Below are positions 11,601 through 18,850 of a DNA stretch of 23,171 nucleotides, piece by piece. The position numbers and the translations under genes were made by a program. The stretch lies in NCBI RefSeq assembly GCF_001039355.2, contig NW_019775926.1:141617-164787 (forward strand), in the 5' to 3' direction. The notes under the pieces are model-generated. The model was not told the DNA's origin, did not search any database, and saw nothing but the letters and a program-made list of their open reading frames with translations. Position 1 is the stretch's first letter, and every line of letters starts with the position of its first letter. This DNA is from Lingula anatina. Taxonomy: Eukaryota > Brachiopoda > Lingulata > Lingulida > Lingulidae.

Positions 11601-11708
11601 AGATCACTCACTGCATACCAATGAGGGATAGGTACGCCCCTTTGAGAATTTGACCGGCTGGAGATAGGTACGTGCATTATTAAGTAAACTTACCGATATT
11701 GCACTCAT
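2645..11708 (-). CDS. RBM18: RNA-binding protein 18 (single RRM), six coding exons
   Basis: Minus-strand coding exons: 11708-11694, 4387-4287, 3914-3788, 3579-3493, 3061-3000, 2849-2645. All introns are GT-AG and all junction phases agree, giving 198 residues; I recall the human protein as about 190. One RRM covers residues ~27-105: RNP2 is LWVGNL (28-33) and RNP1 is RGYCFVTY (70-77). FTLLKLLQKYG, LNGKFALSKKLVVR, KIRAIEAKLKVMEQNPD and the C-terminal NSPYGRGYPR match the RBM18 family. Function in the family is poorly known beyond RNA binding. Exon 1 encodes only MSAIS before donor TCG|GTAAGT. The frame stays open upstream to another ATG at 11792, which would add 28 residues; the shorter start has a purine at -3 and gives a family-like N-terminus. 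Exons 2-6 are sure; exon 1 is inferred from phase, donor and position next to MRRF. Intron 1 (7.3 kb) contains a heat shock gene on the same strand. Confidence 0.9.
3177..3344. mobile_element. MITE-like element with CAGGGGCGGAT terminal inverted repeats
   Basis: A 168-bp segment in an RBM18 intron begins CAGGGGCGGATCCAG and ends with the reverse complement of CAGGGGCGGATTTAGG. It is flanked on both sides by GAGTT (3172-3176 and 3345-3349), which looks like a target-site duplication. Inside are several copies of GACCGTCTTC and its inverse near the ends. There is no coding capacity, so it is non-autonomous. The terminal motif resembles ends of hAT-type elements, but those usually make 8-bp duplications and only 5 bp are seen here, so the superfamily is uncertain. 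Confidence 0.8.
6212..6390 (+). other. Exon-like open segment of unknown identity
   Basis: A 179-base open segment lies between an acceptor-like TAATATTACAG and a donor-like CAG|GTAATA. The frame reads through as IDLIRFIRLYNGLVN...IPIIFHADSILLCQHLNLAIKKVL...LSIMQ, a leucine- and isoleucine-rich, helix-like sequence, and remains open to 6507. I recognise no family. No partner exons are evident nearby on the plus strand. It may be a chance open frame, a relic of a transposed gene or an exon of an antisense transcript within the RBM18 intron. Confidence 0.2.
7254..7470. repeat. Dispersed repeat, copy 2
   Basis: Second copy of the repeat seen at 477-640, same orientation. It contains the shared blocks TTTTGGCCAAAAA, GGGTAAACAA, AATGGTTAACGAATCCATT and ATTCAAAGTTAGTCCCTGTTT, then a T-rich and GTGTGTTT-rich tract (7350-7420), then CCTCTTAAGAGATT. 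Its tract is expanded relative to copy 1. The family and boundaries are unknown. Confidence 0.6.
7475..8100. other. Moderately GC-richer non-coding stretch, possible old repeat
   Basis: This part of RBM18 intron 1 has two modest minus-strand open frames with no protein-like pattern. The segment around 7680-7910 is more complex and GC-richer than its surroundings, as old interspersed repeats often are, but I find no terminal repeats or second copy in the window. No gene is supported. Confidence 0.25.
8108..8132. repeat. (AAAT)n microsatellite
   Basis: About six tandem TAAA/AAAT units in AT-rich intronic DNA. Simple slippage repeat with no coding meaning. Confidence 0.85.
9035..9089. repeat. 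Polypyrimidine tract followed by purine tract
   Basis: A (TC)n run changes into about 19 C with one T interruption, followed directly by seven A and six G. The strand asymmetry makes this a low-complexity tract able to form unusual structures, and also a place where assembly or sequencing errors are likely. It falls inside RBM18 intron 1. Confidence 0.8.
9423..10613 (-). other. 3' flank and probable 3' UTR of the small heat shock gene
   Basis: AT-rich DNA downstream of the heat shock stop codon, without coding signal. Minus-strand poly(A) signal candidates are ATTAAA at 10590-10585 (only 24 bases past the stop), ATTAAA at 10375-10370, and AATAAA at 9428-9423. Which is used cannot be told from sequence. 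Confidence 0.35.
10614..11273 (-). CDS. Small heat shock protein, alpha-crystallin (HSP20) family
   Basis: Intronless 219-codon gene. sHSPs are ATP-independent chaperones that form oligomers and hold unfolding proteins for refolding by HSP70. Residues 1-115 form a variable N-terminal region rich in Phe, Trp, Met and His. The alpha-crystallin domain spans ~125-201: FKVQFDVHQFRPEEL (127-141), the strand NTVTVHAKHEEK, SLPEGVD (174-180) and GVLALEAPLP (192-201). A C-terminal IAI (214-216) is the I-X-I tail motif that docks into neighbouring domains. At the position matching Arg120 of human alphaB-crystallin there appears to be Lys171. Start ATG is at 11273, about 100 bases after a TATA box and a heat shock element, so stress induction is likely. 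It lies inside RBM18 intron 1 on the same strand. Length fits invertebrate sHSPs. The exact orthologue is not assignable. Confidence 0.95.
   Translation of the reverse strand: MSFHHPMMPFTPGRLPIFWDTTPFGYGSPFDRDFDRHRWTVGNWSAMPPEMAHQWRQFDRQMNQMSEDMRRNTYGGLHHLTPYPSIGAPHMSTTSALTFPEFPEARRLTENKSIDFPVVEEGGRKKFKVQFDVHQFRPEELIVKTSGNTVTVHAKHEEKAEGRHQYAEYMKTISLPEGVDATSLMSTLRHDGVLALEAPLPESMSHIKPKERPIAIQHH
11401..11442 (-). promoter_or_regulatory. Heat shock promoter: TATA box and heat shock element
   Basis: On the minus strand AAGTATAAAAG (11411-11401) is a good TATA box, about 130 bases before the start codon. Just upstream is GCGAATATTCCAGA, containing the inverted pair GAAnnTTC (11430-11437) followed by a partial third unit GAc with normal 5-bp spacing, the arrangement bound by HSF1. 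TATA-to-HSE spacing of about 20 bases suits inducible heat shock promoters. The flanking units are degenerate, so affinity may be moderate. Confidence 0.7.
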
Positions 11709-11792
11709 GTCTGAAGACGCTTCTTGATATAAACTTAATTTGCTCCTCCGATTCCTGTCAAAGAACTCCAAACACCTGGTCTTTGTTGACAT

Positions 11793-11985
11793 GAAGTTCT
11801 ATAGATGTCGCCAGAGTGCCGTATTTGAAAGAAAATAAAGCGACTATAGCGCCATCTATAACAATAAATCATCTATCCCCAAAATTAGTGACGTTATAAA
11901 CATTAAGCACAAAAACAGTGACGTTTTATACATCCATGTGTTCGTTAGGGGCTTTGCCGCAATGATAACGTTGATGTAAACAAGG
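11793..11985. promoter_or_regulatory. Probable bidirectional promoter of RBM18 and MRRF
   Basis: This GC- and CpG-richer interval separates the inferred RBM18 exon 1 (minus) from the upstream side of MRRF (plus). It contains inverted arms TATAGATG-tCGCC (11800-11812) and GCGCCATCTATA (11849-11860), whose core GATGGCGC resembles a YY1-type site, and two TGACGT motifs (11889-11894, 11919-11924) exactly 30 bases apart in a similar context. A donor-like CAAG|GTATTG at 11984/11985 could end a non-coding first exon of MRRF, whose coding exon follows an acceptor at 14029. Transcription starts are inferred, not seen. Confidence 0.5.
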
Positions 11986-12143
11986 TATTGTTTACGGTTT
12001 GATTTATTACTACAGCACACCTAATTAGAAAATTCTGCAAGAACTTTCTCAAGGTGCAATTTAATTTATGCCCAATGAAATGTTCTGCGCGTAAAGTAAC
12101 CCCTCATCTGGGATATTTACGACGGACAATTACAGGCCTCCTA

Positions 12144-12311
12144 CGTGTAGGGGTCGTGTCGATACTCCCCCGCTTCGTTACTCTCCCGCACCGATACTCT
12201 CCCGCACCGTTAATCCCCCTTAGTATTTTTTTGTATTATGCGCATCGATACGACCCCACACCGATAGATCACCGCACCGGTACATCCCCGTATCGGTGCG
12301 GGGAAGTATAG
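12144..12311. repeat. Array of 16-bp repeats with inverted units at both ends
   Basis: Seven direct units of 16 bp each run head to tail: 12161, 12177, 12193, 12209, then a 22-bp AT-rich gap, then 12247, 12263, 12279. A typical unit is GATACTCTCCCGCACC. A unit in reverse orientation precedes them (12144-12160, CGTGTAGGGGTCGTGTC) and another follows (12295-12310, GGTGCGGGGAAGTATA). Units are degenerate but keep the period. The array is strikingly C- and CpG-rich in an AT-rich setting. It is not CRISPR (no spacers). It may be a minisatellite or part of a transposon end. Confidence 0.8.
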
Positions 12312-12581
12312 GCATGTAACCTACATGTGTACATGTACATGATTTTTCCTGGGGACCACTAACGTTGGCGACATGAAATCGCAGTTTGAATCGTGAAAGC
12401 CTAGATTACATTACATGCGCGTACAGTGTTAGTATACTGCCCCTAAACCATGTGAAATCGTACAAAATCTTACATATTTACGGCCTCCCGTCTGTCTGTA
12501 CAGCTCCCTACAATCTTAATTAAGGGGACTGTAATCCCTTATTATCTCACCCAGATACCGATAATAAGGTTTTTCCAGCAT

Positions 12582-12689
12582 CTAATTAGGGGCCCGAGCC
12601 ATTTAATCATGCATCTATTTTGTGCTGATTTAAAGCAATAAAAAACCCTCAAAAATATAAAGTACCGACGTTTTATATTTCCTGTTGCA

Positions 12690-12755
<66 letters not shown>

Positions 12756-12970
12756 TGTATATAAGCATAGACAGCCCAAAGCTTTAATCGTCAATTTAAC
12801 ACCTTTCTATTTTGAGGTGAGATAGCAATCGGTATGGGGCCTAACTTCATCCCTGAACAAGATTTTATCACTGAAATTGGCAGAGTTAACCACAAGTGTA
12901 TAAGCTACAATCCCGCTGCGTCATTTTGGTTAAATGTGTTTGTTATGAAGTTATGAGCCCCTAATTACAG
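12582..12970. repeat. Inverted repeat pair around a TA tract
   Basis: TAATTAGGGGCCCGAG near 12585 is matched in reverse near 12970-12952 (ATGAGCCCCTAATTA on the plus strand). About 390 bases with a long TA repeat lie between. The arms are only about 15 bases long and no clear target duplication is seen beyond TA, so a MITE is possible but not shown. Confidence 0.3.
12693..12754. repeat. (TA)31 microsatellite
   Basis: Uninterrupted TA dinucleotide run of about 62 bases. Such tracts can extrude cruciforms and vary in length between individuals. Confidence 0.95.
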
Positions 12971-14046
12971 TATTTATTAAGCAAAGGCATTATTTTGCTT
13001 CATCAGTGATAAAAACTGAACTAAGAGTTTTGGACAAAGAGTGACAATTTCCTTAAACCAGTTATCTTTGCTCGTTTGGTATCAACAATCCTGCAATTAC
13101 TATTTTGAATAATAAACATTTCATTTATGTTTAATTTAATACCTACTTATTATGAGGCAGTATTACAGTCTTTTGGGAAAACCACAGTAGTCAGTTTTAT
13201 TCTCCACCTTAAAACAAGGGGAGTAACTTTTATTCCAGTGAATAATGATGGTTATGTACATATCATAATATGTAGGAAAAAAAAGAAACTGAATAGATTG
13301 TATCCTGTTTTACCTGTCTCACAGCCTAAGAGGAAATTGGTCTATAGCTTTACGAAAATTTGTCACTGGCAGACAGAAAGACTTTGACAAATATTTGAAT
13401 TGCAGTCATTTATCTACTGCTTTTCTATTCTTTTGATTTCCTGAGAGAGTTTTTTGAGTGCATTTTAGTGCTTTGTCATAATTACAAAACATCTGACAAA
13501 AAAAAAAGACCTAAAAGAGTATATTTAGTGAATACCATAGCATCCCATTAAATTTAATAGTAAGGTACTTAGATATAATATGTTAATATATTGTCACTGT
13601 TTCATTAAGAGAATCCAGAGGTTTTTAAGGGGTGGGGTGGAAGGGGTCTATTTCTCCACTCAGGCCCTAGCTTCTCTTTCAGTGAAAATAATGCCCACGC
13701 GCCACCCCTATCCACCAGATATAGTCCAAATGATACTGTCATATTTTATCCTTACCTTTTTCTGTTTGAGGTTTTTGGTCATCCTACTGCATTATGTTAT
13801 GCTGTTATTTTATGATAATTATAGAAACAATTGAAGTAGAGAAAATAGAACTTTACTGTTAGGTTTATAACTGTCTTCTTTTCTTCAGGGTTTGTTAAAA
13901 TGTAACTTACTAATTTGTCATAATATTTTTTTCAATATTTCCACATTGTTTTTATTGTTTTTATAACATGTATTATCATCACAGTACCTCATTTTTCAGG
14001 TTTTTCTATCATTTTCATTTGAGTAGCAGGAATATAGAAACACATC

Positions 14047-14365
14047 ATGGCTTCACGTGCACTGTCTCATGTCCTTCAGAACATCAGAGTAAAAAGATCA
14101 ATGACAAAGCCTTTCCCTCAGCTAGACTGTAGCATCTGTCAACCTAGGGCTCACATTTACTTGTACAACACTTGTTTTGAAAGGTCCTTGGAAAACGGCT
14201 CCATGACAGCAACATTTCAGTTGAACCATGTGAGACATTATGCCAAGAAAGGTAGAGACAGTTACAGAAAACACACACACACACACACACACATTAAAGT
14301 TGTGGGTCATACATGTCTCGTGTTTATTAATTAATTAATTTATTTTTAATTGATATATATATGCT

Positions 14366-14433
<68 letters not shown>

Positions 14434-17400
14434 ATTCTTTTATTTACTAATGGTTTGTTAAAACTTAGTCATTTTGCTTCTGCTGTTTGTTCCATTGTTA
14501 TAGCTCACAAAAAACTGTTTTGTTTTGGCTTTTCACATTTTTGGCTCAAGGATTAGGTTTGAATAAAGAATGTTTAGTGATTAATGATAATTTTCCTGGA
14601 TTACCAGGTCATGCACCTTTTATTGTTGGTCTTCATTTTTACAGCTAAGGGTAAAGGCAACACTTTTCCAAGGCCAGAAACTAAATTGACACAGGAAGAA
14701 TTGAATGCCCTGTTTTCTTATGATGAAATGATTGAAAAAATGAGTAAAGCAAAAGACAATTTGAAACAGTTTTATTTTAAGGATCTGCGAGTACGAACTT
14801 CTTCAGGTAATCAGAAAATAAATTAATGCTTTTGTTTTCATTTAAGTTCTTACTAGTCAGAGATTGAATAATTATATTTAAATTAAGAAAACTTTTATTA
14901 GAGTGTTTGTTAGTCATATTAGACATAATGTAATTATGATAAACAGAAACTAAAAATCAGTTTATTCTTTTTCTTAATTTTTAAGTTTTATCATTACTCT
15001 AAGTGAATAAACATTCATTGCTATGGAAAACTGTTGTAGTGCTAGGCTACAATTAGCATTATTATTATCATTATTGATTTGTTTGTGTTAAATAGATATT
15101 GCATATAATATTTTCCTGATGAAAATGTAAAGATTGATTTATTTTGTCTAATTTTCTGAAAATTACCTTTAATTAATTAAAATTGATTCGAAGATTTTGC
15201 AGGCAGACTCGAGTCAAAAATTAAAGATTTATCCAAGAGTCTTTTCTTAAATTTCCAGAACTGTGACTAAATCTTTTTCTGGTGTTTAAAAAAGTGTTGT
15301 ATTGGTTGTGACAATTTTCTGATTGCATTAGGAGTGCTTTTAGATGTGCCAGGATTGCATTTGAATTCTTTCAGGTGCTCTAACTGAGATTGACGTATCC
15401 ACTAGTGATGGAACATTTCCATTAAATCAAATAGCCAAGGTCGTACAGAAATCTCCCCAACTTGTGGTGGTTGATGCCACAACATCTCCTCAGGTGATAT
15501 GACATGACGAGATCCTATGGTGTAATTTTTTTCCCTTTGTATACCATGATGAACATTGTCATTACAAAACTTTGGTGTGTGAGTAGCCACTGTGATTCAG
15601 TGGCAAGGAATCTGGATAGAGCACATTATAAATTATTCAGCTGTATTACAAAACGATGGTATATGAGGAAAAATCTTACACCACACAAAACTGTAAGTCG
15701 GGTTTATGAAAAAAAATTGTTAAATTTTCCTTTCAATAGAATAAACTAAATCTTCAAAAAATGGAAACATCTATTTGGACCACCCTGTATATATATATAA
15801 TAATAGTATAGTACAATTATGAGTGAATGTTGTTAGTCATCCAGTAGAATAAGAATGATAAATATGAATAACTCTGATACTGAAACTTACATTTAGCTTT
15901 TGACCATTATTGGGATCTCAACTTGAGACCTTTCACTAGGTAAATGACCTGGATGGACTGGTCACCTAATCTATTATCATATGGCTAGGCATAGTGAAAG
16001 GTCATGAAGGTCTCAGGTTGAAACCGCAGTGTTGGTCAGTTGCTAAATGTTTAACTCCTTCACAAACAACAAATGAATCAAATAAGTTTGGCCAGCACAC
16101 TAGTAGTGCCACCGCTTTATTTACTTAGCAGCTACTGTAGCTGCAGCTCACTTTATCCAAAACAGTTTATATCAAATCAAACCACTACTTACATCAATTG
16201 CCTTGGAATACCTATATAATTTTTCGAAAATAATATAAATATACAGATGTAAACTAAATTACATGTAAATTAAGTTTGATTTATATAACTTTACATTATA
16301 AACGCACAACAAACAGATCTATGACACCCACGAAGAAACCATAGAAAAAAACTTGCTACCAAAATGTAAGTCTGAATGGACTTTGAAGTCCTGCATGCAA
16401 CAGATCTTCAGGAGTCAGACTTCCACTTTTGTTTACGCAAATATTAAATATTACTAATTAAAATTTAAAATTTGGGAAAATTGATATGCACAGCAGTGCG
16501 GGGAAGACTAGAATGACTTAAAATAACTTTAATTTATTAGACACAAAACCAATTCATGGGGCATGCTCTAATCTAAACACTGTTCTCGTAATGCACAGAA
16601 AGCATATTCCTGCTGTGCTTCAAAACATGGGAATATTCATTTCCAGTATCAGAGTTACTGAATATTTATCAGTATACAGCACTTTATTTTATATTTCTGA
16701 TTGTGAGCCTTCGAATTTTGGATTATACAGAATTAAATAAAAGAAATCTATACAGTTTATCCGTTTAGTATAATTTTATAGACAGTTGTAATGTATTATG
16801 TTTATATTAGAACTTTGCTGCATTGCATTTATGAGCAATATTTCCTTTTTAACTACAATAGTACATAAAGAACATTTCTGATGCACTGTTCAACTGCAAT
16901 ATGGGCCTGAATCCACAACAAGAGGGGCTTACTTTATATATACCTATTCCAAAGTAAGTACTGCTGAGAATAACCTTATTTTTATAATTCACTTAGTTTG
17001 GTTTATCCAAGTCTCAAATGACTTAAAGTTACCTACAAGTACCTATTTTAACTTTGTTTGGCATGGGTAAATACTATTTTGAATACATATAAATATTTTT
17101 TAACATTATCGATTTGTGTTTGATATTTGGTATTACTGTAGGCAATATTGGCACTTATTTTTATTATCACTCAGGATTTTTTTATATATTTATTTTTCAA
17201 GTGAATGTGTTTAAGGGTTTAAAATTATGGCATTACAGAGTTACAAAGGAACACAGAGAAAAGCTGGTCAAGTCCTCGAAGACCAAAGCTAATGAAGCAA
17301 AGAAAATGGTCGAAGATGTCAAGATAAAATATCAAAGCATTCTGAAGAAAAAACATGAACACATTTCTAAAGACACCATAAAATTACTAGACACAATAGT

Positions 17401-17743
17401 AAGTTTAACATTTCTAATTGATGTGTATACTTTGTGGCATCTGTGACAAAATTTTTCTCTAATTTTTATTTAGAATTTAATTGGTAAACTGATTTAGAAC
17501 CACCTTCTGAATGAACATTTAAATTATCAGGGTTACCATTGGTATATTATTTGAATGCTTCTCTCTTCACTTGATATGTATTGAGTGTGGTATTACAGTT
17601 ATGTTTTCATTATTTCATATGTATTTTTAAAACATATTCTAAAAAGCTATGTTCTGTTCTTCCAGGTTCAGACGAATGCAAATAGGGTAAAGACTGAAAT
17701 TGATGAAATTCAAAAAGCAAAGGAAAAAGACCTATTGCCTTGA
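14047..17743 (+). CDS. MRRF: Mitochondrial ribosome recycling factor, six coding exons
   Basis: Coding exons: 14047-14251, 14645-14806, 15375-15493, 16862-16953, 17239-17398, 17666-17743; GT-AG introns, all phases agree, 271 residues. I recall human MRRF as about 262. The factor works with mitochondrial EF-G2 to split post-termination mitoribosomes. Residues ~1-65 are rich in Ser, Arg, Lys and hydrophobics and poor in acids at the start (MASRALSHVLQNIRVKRS), fitting a mitochondrial targeting sequence. The RRF fold follows: LRVRTSSG (~116-123, matching the NIRTSPG motif), TSDGTFPLNQIAKVVQKSPQL, then IPIPKVTKEHREKLVK (189-204), a hallmark of RRFs, and a long Lys/Glu-rich helix to the C-terminus (EKDLLP). 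The start is the only ATG in this exon preceding the targeting-like sequence, 17 bases after an acceptor. It is head-to-head with RBM18 and tail-to-tail with C9orf78. Confidence 0.95.
14270..14293. repeat. (AC)n microsatellite in MRRF intron
   Basis: About twelve AC units just after the first MRRF coding exon. It is intronic and not translated. Confidence 0.9.
14371..14430. repeat. (TA)30 microsatellite in MRRF intron
   Basis: Uninterrupted TA run of about 60 bases between MRRF coding exons 1 and 2. The apparent open frame across it is an artefact of the repeat. Confidence 0.95.
15755..15788. mobile_element. Possible terminal end of a mariner-like element
   Basis: Read on the minus strand, ATACAGGGTGGTCCAAATAG follows a TA-rich flank. 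A terminus of the form CAGGGTG(G)TCC next to TA is typical of mariner/Tc1-type inverted repeats. I did not find the partner end in this MRRF intron or a transposase reading frame, so only a degraded or solo end is suggested. Confidence 0.3.
15889..16052. repeat. Fold-back (imperfect palindrome) element
   Basis: Left arm 15889-15940 (ACATTTAGC..GGTC..GATCTCAACTTGAGACC..CACTAGG) matches in reverse the right arm 15984-16050 (AGTGAAAGGTC..GGTCTCAGGTTGAAACC..GGTCA..GCTAAATGT), with a nine-base insertion in the right arm. The centre also pairs partly (AGGTAAATGACC with GGTCACCT). It lies in an MRRF intron and looks like a fold-back MITE or two facing copies of a short repeat. Confidence 0.6.
16368..16422. 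repeat. Small nested hairpin
   Basis: AAGTCTGA (16368-16375) pairs with TCAGACTT (16415-16422), enclosing the perfect palindrome GGACTTTGAAGTCC (16378-16391). It is intronic in MRRF and may be chance or a repeat remnant. Confidence 0.35.
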
Positions 17744-18027
17744 AATTATATGGACACACATTTCATGCATGGATATAAGTTATATTGTAATGTTACTGCC
17801 ATCAGCATTCTGACATTAAGTCACTTGGTATGTGTTGACACGATGCCAAGAAAATCAACAACAAATGGTCATGTTTGAAAATAATTGGATTAAATTTATT
17901 TTCTACTAGTCTTTCATGCATTTCAACAATTTATACTTGAAATGAGAAAAAAAAAACCCATCTGACCATTTTAATGCAGTTTACATGCCAGTTTATAAAA
18001 TGGTAACTGTAATTTGCTACACAATAC

Positions 18028-18075
<48 letters not shown>

Positions 18076-18199
18076 TTTTTCAGAACTTTTCCATGAAAAA
18101 TAAATAAGGTGGAAAAANAAAAAAAAAACCCATCTGACCATTTTAATGCAGTTTACATGCCAGTTTATAAAATGGTAACTGTAATTTGCTACACAATAC

Positions 18200-18247
<48 letters not shown>

Positions 18248-18580
18248 TTTTTCAGAACTTTTCCATGAAAAATAAATAAGGTGGAAAAATGATAAAAGGA
18301 AAGCTTTTTAGTTTGCCAAAATATTTCTTTAGTAGTTTATAAACAAACTGTTACCAAAATTATAGGTGAATCATGTAAAAGTTGGGGTATACAAAATGTA
18401 TGTTAAAAAACATTTTCTTCTGCCTATCTAAGTATTGGGCCTTCAGTACTGCCCAGAGTATTTCAAACGCATGGTATATTATTAAAACTGATTACAGTCA
18501 CTGTGATGATTCATTGAGGTAAAATGAAATCAAAATATAATTTCTAAAAATAGTAAAAGTCATAATTAAATGTATTATTT
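17744..18580 (+). other. MRRF 3' UTR and downstream DNA
   Basis: AT-rich sequence after the MRRF stop. Candidate poly(A) signals on the plus strand are ATTAAA at 17889-17894 and AATAAA in the two copies of the duplicated block (near 18101 and 18273). No coding signal is seen. Most of 17947-18290 is a duplication described separately. Confidence 0.5.
17947..18290. repeat. Tandem 172-bp duplication spanning an N, probably assembly artefact
   Basis: A 172-bp block beginning in an A tract and CCCATCTGACC, and running through a TA microsatellite and a T tract to AAATAAATAAGGTGGAAAAA, appears twice head to tail, essentially identical except in TA/T tract length. The single N at 18117 lies precisely at the junction. 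This is what results when two contigs sharing an unmerged overlap are joined by a token gap. Confidence 0.85.
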
Positions 18581-18590
18581 ATACCATGAC

Positions 18591-18692
18591 TGGCACTTCA
18601 AACGAGGATAATTGCACTGGTATTTCGCATACAGGCTTGCCTGTGTTTGCATACGCTTCTGTGCACTTATCCTATTGTTTGAAAGCACCAGC
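18591..18692. other. Long imperfect hairpin 1
   Basis: Left arm TGGCACTTCAAAC..GGATAATTGCAC..GCATACAGGC folds back through a two-base centre onto GCCTGTGTTTGC..GTGCACTTATCC..GTTTGAAAGCACCA. The arms are about 45-50 bases with scattered mismatches and bulges. It lies in the gap between the convergent MRRF and C9orf78 genes. It could be a small RNA precursor, a hairpin siRNA locus or a fold-back transposon. Expression cannot be judged from sequence. Confidence 0.6.
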
Positions 18693-18701
18693 TGTGGTAC
18701 A

Positions 18702-18831
18702 AGTCGGTTACAACAGAATTACTCCTCCTCGTCCACTGTATGCCACATACAAGAGCAAATTATATCTCTGCTGCACCTCGATATAATTAGGCTCTTGTAT
18801 GTGGCATACAGTGGATGACTTGTGTTGTAAC
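18702..18831. other. Long near-perfect hairpin 2
   Basis: Left arm 18731-18766 (starting GTCCACTGTATGCCACATAC and ending AATTATATC) pairs almost perfectly with 18780-18819 around a 13-base loop (TCTGCTGCACCTC). An outer stem GTTACAACA (18707-18715) pairs with TGTTGTAAC (18823-18831) after a small asymmetric bulge. A further mini-hairpin GGACTAATTGTTAGTCC follows at 18834-18850. Possible small RNA precursor or recent fold-back element. Confidence 0.7.
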
Positions 18832-18850
18832 TAGGACTAATTGTTAGTCC

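Larger units (their letters stand above)
4388..11693 (-). other. RBM18 intron 1 (large, hosts a nested gene)
   Basis: This 7.3-kb interval lies between RBM18 exon 1 (donor GTAAGTTTAC at 11693) and exon 2 (acceptor tract ending CAATCTTCCAG). Apart from the heat shock gene and its flanks it holds AT-rich DNA, a dispersed repeat copy, simple repeats and one exon-like open frame at 6212-6390. In 4400-5600, 6510-7250 and 8140-9400 I see no convincing gene. The boundary at 11693 depends on the inferred first exon. Confidence 0.6.
11986..14029 (+). other. Upstream region / probable 5' UTR intron of MRRF
   Basis: About 2 kb between the inferred promoter and the acceptor GAGTAGCAG before the MRRF start codon. 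It contains a 16-bp repeat array, a long TA tract and inverted repeats, all listed separately. The short plus-strand open frames at 13127-13387 and 13580-13834 have no protein-like features and are probably chance. No other gene is supported here. Confidence 0.4.

Noticed and set aside
12144-12311. CRISPR-like array of short repeats
   Set aside because: The 16-mers abut directly with no unique spacers, and the surrounding genes are animal nuclear genes.
12054-12311. Plus-strand open frame over the 16-bp repeats
   Set aside because: The frame is open only because the C-rich repeat lacks stops; the peptide is repeat-derived.
14350-14556. Open frame across the TA tract
   Set aside because: Alternating Tyr/Ile comes from the TA microsatellite inside an MRRF intron.
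15994-16030. Possible tRNA gene (B-box-like GGTTGAAACC)
   Set aside because: No matching A box at the right distance and no cloverleaf; the motif belongs to the fold-back element.
17971-18201. Minus-strand open frame spanning the N
   Set aside because: It crosses the undetermined base and the duplicated microsatellite block; not a gene.
18609-18618. AATTGCACT, the seed of miR-25/92
   Set aside because: It lies on the 5' arm of hairpin 1, whereas miR-92 is processed from the 3' arm, and the rest of the mature sequence does not match; likely chance.
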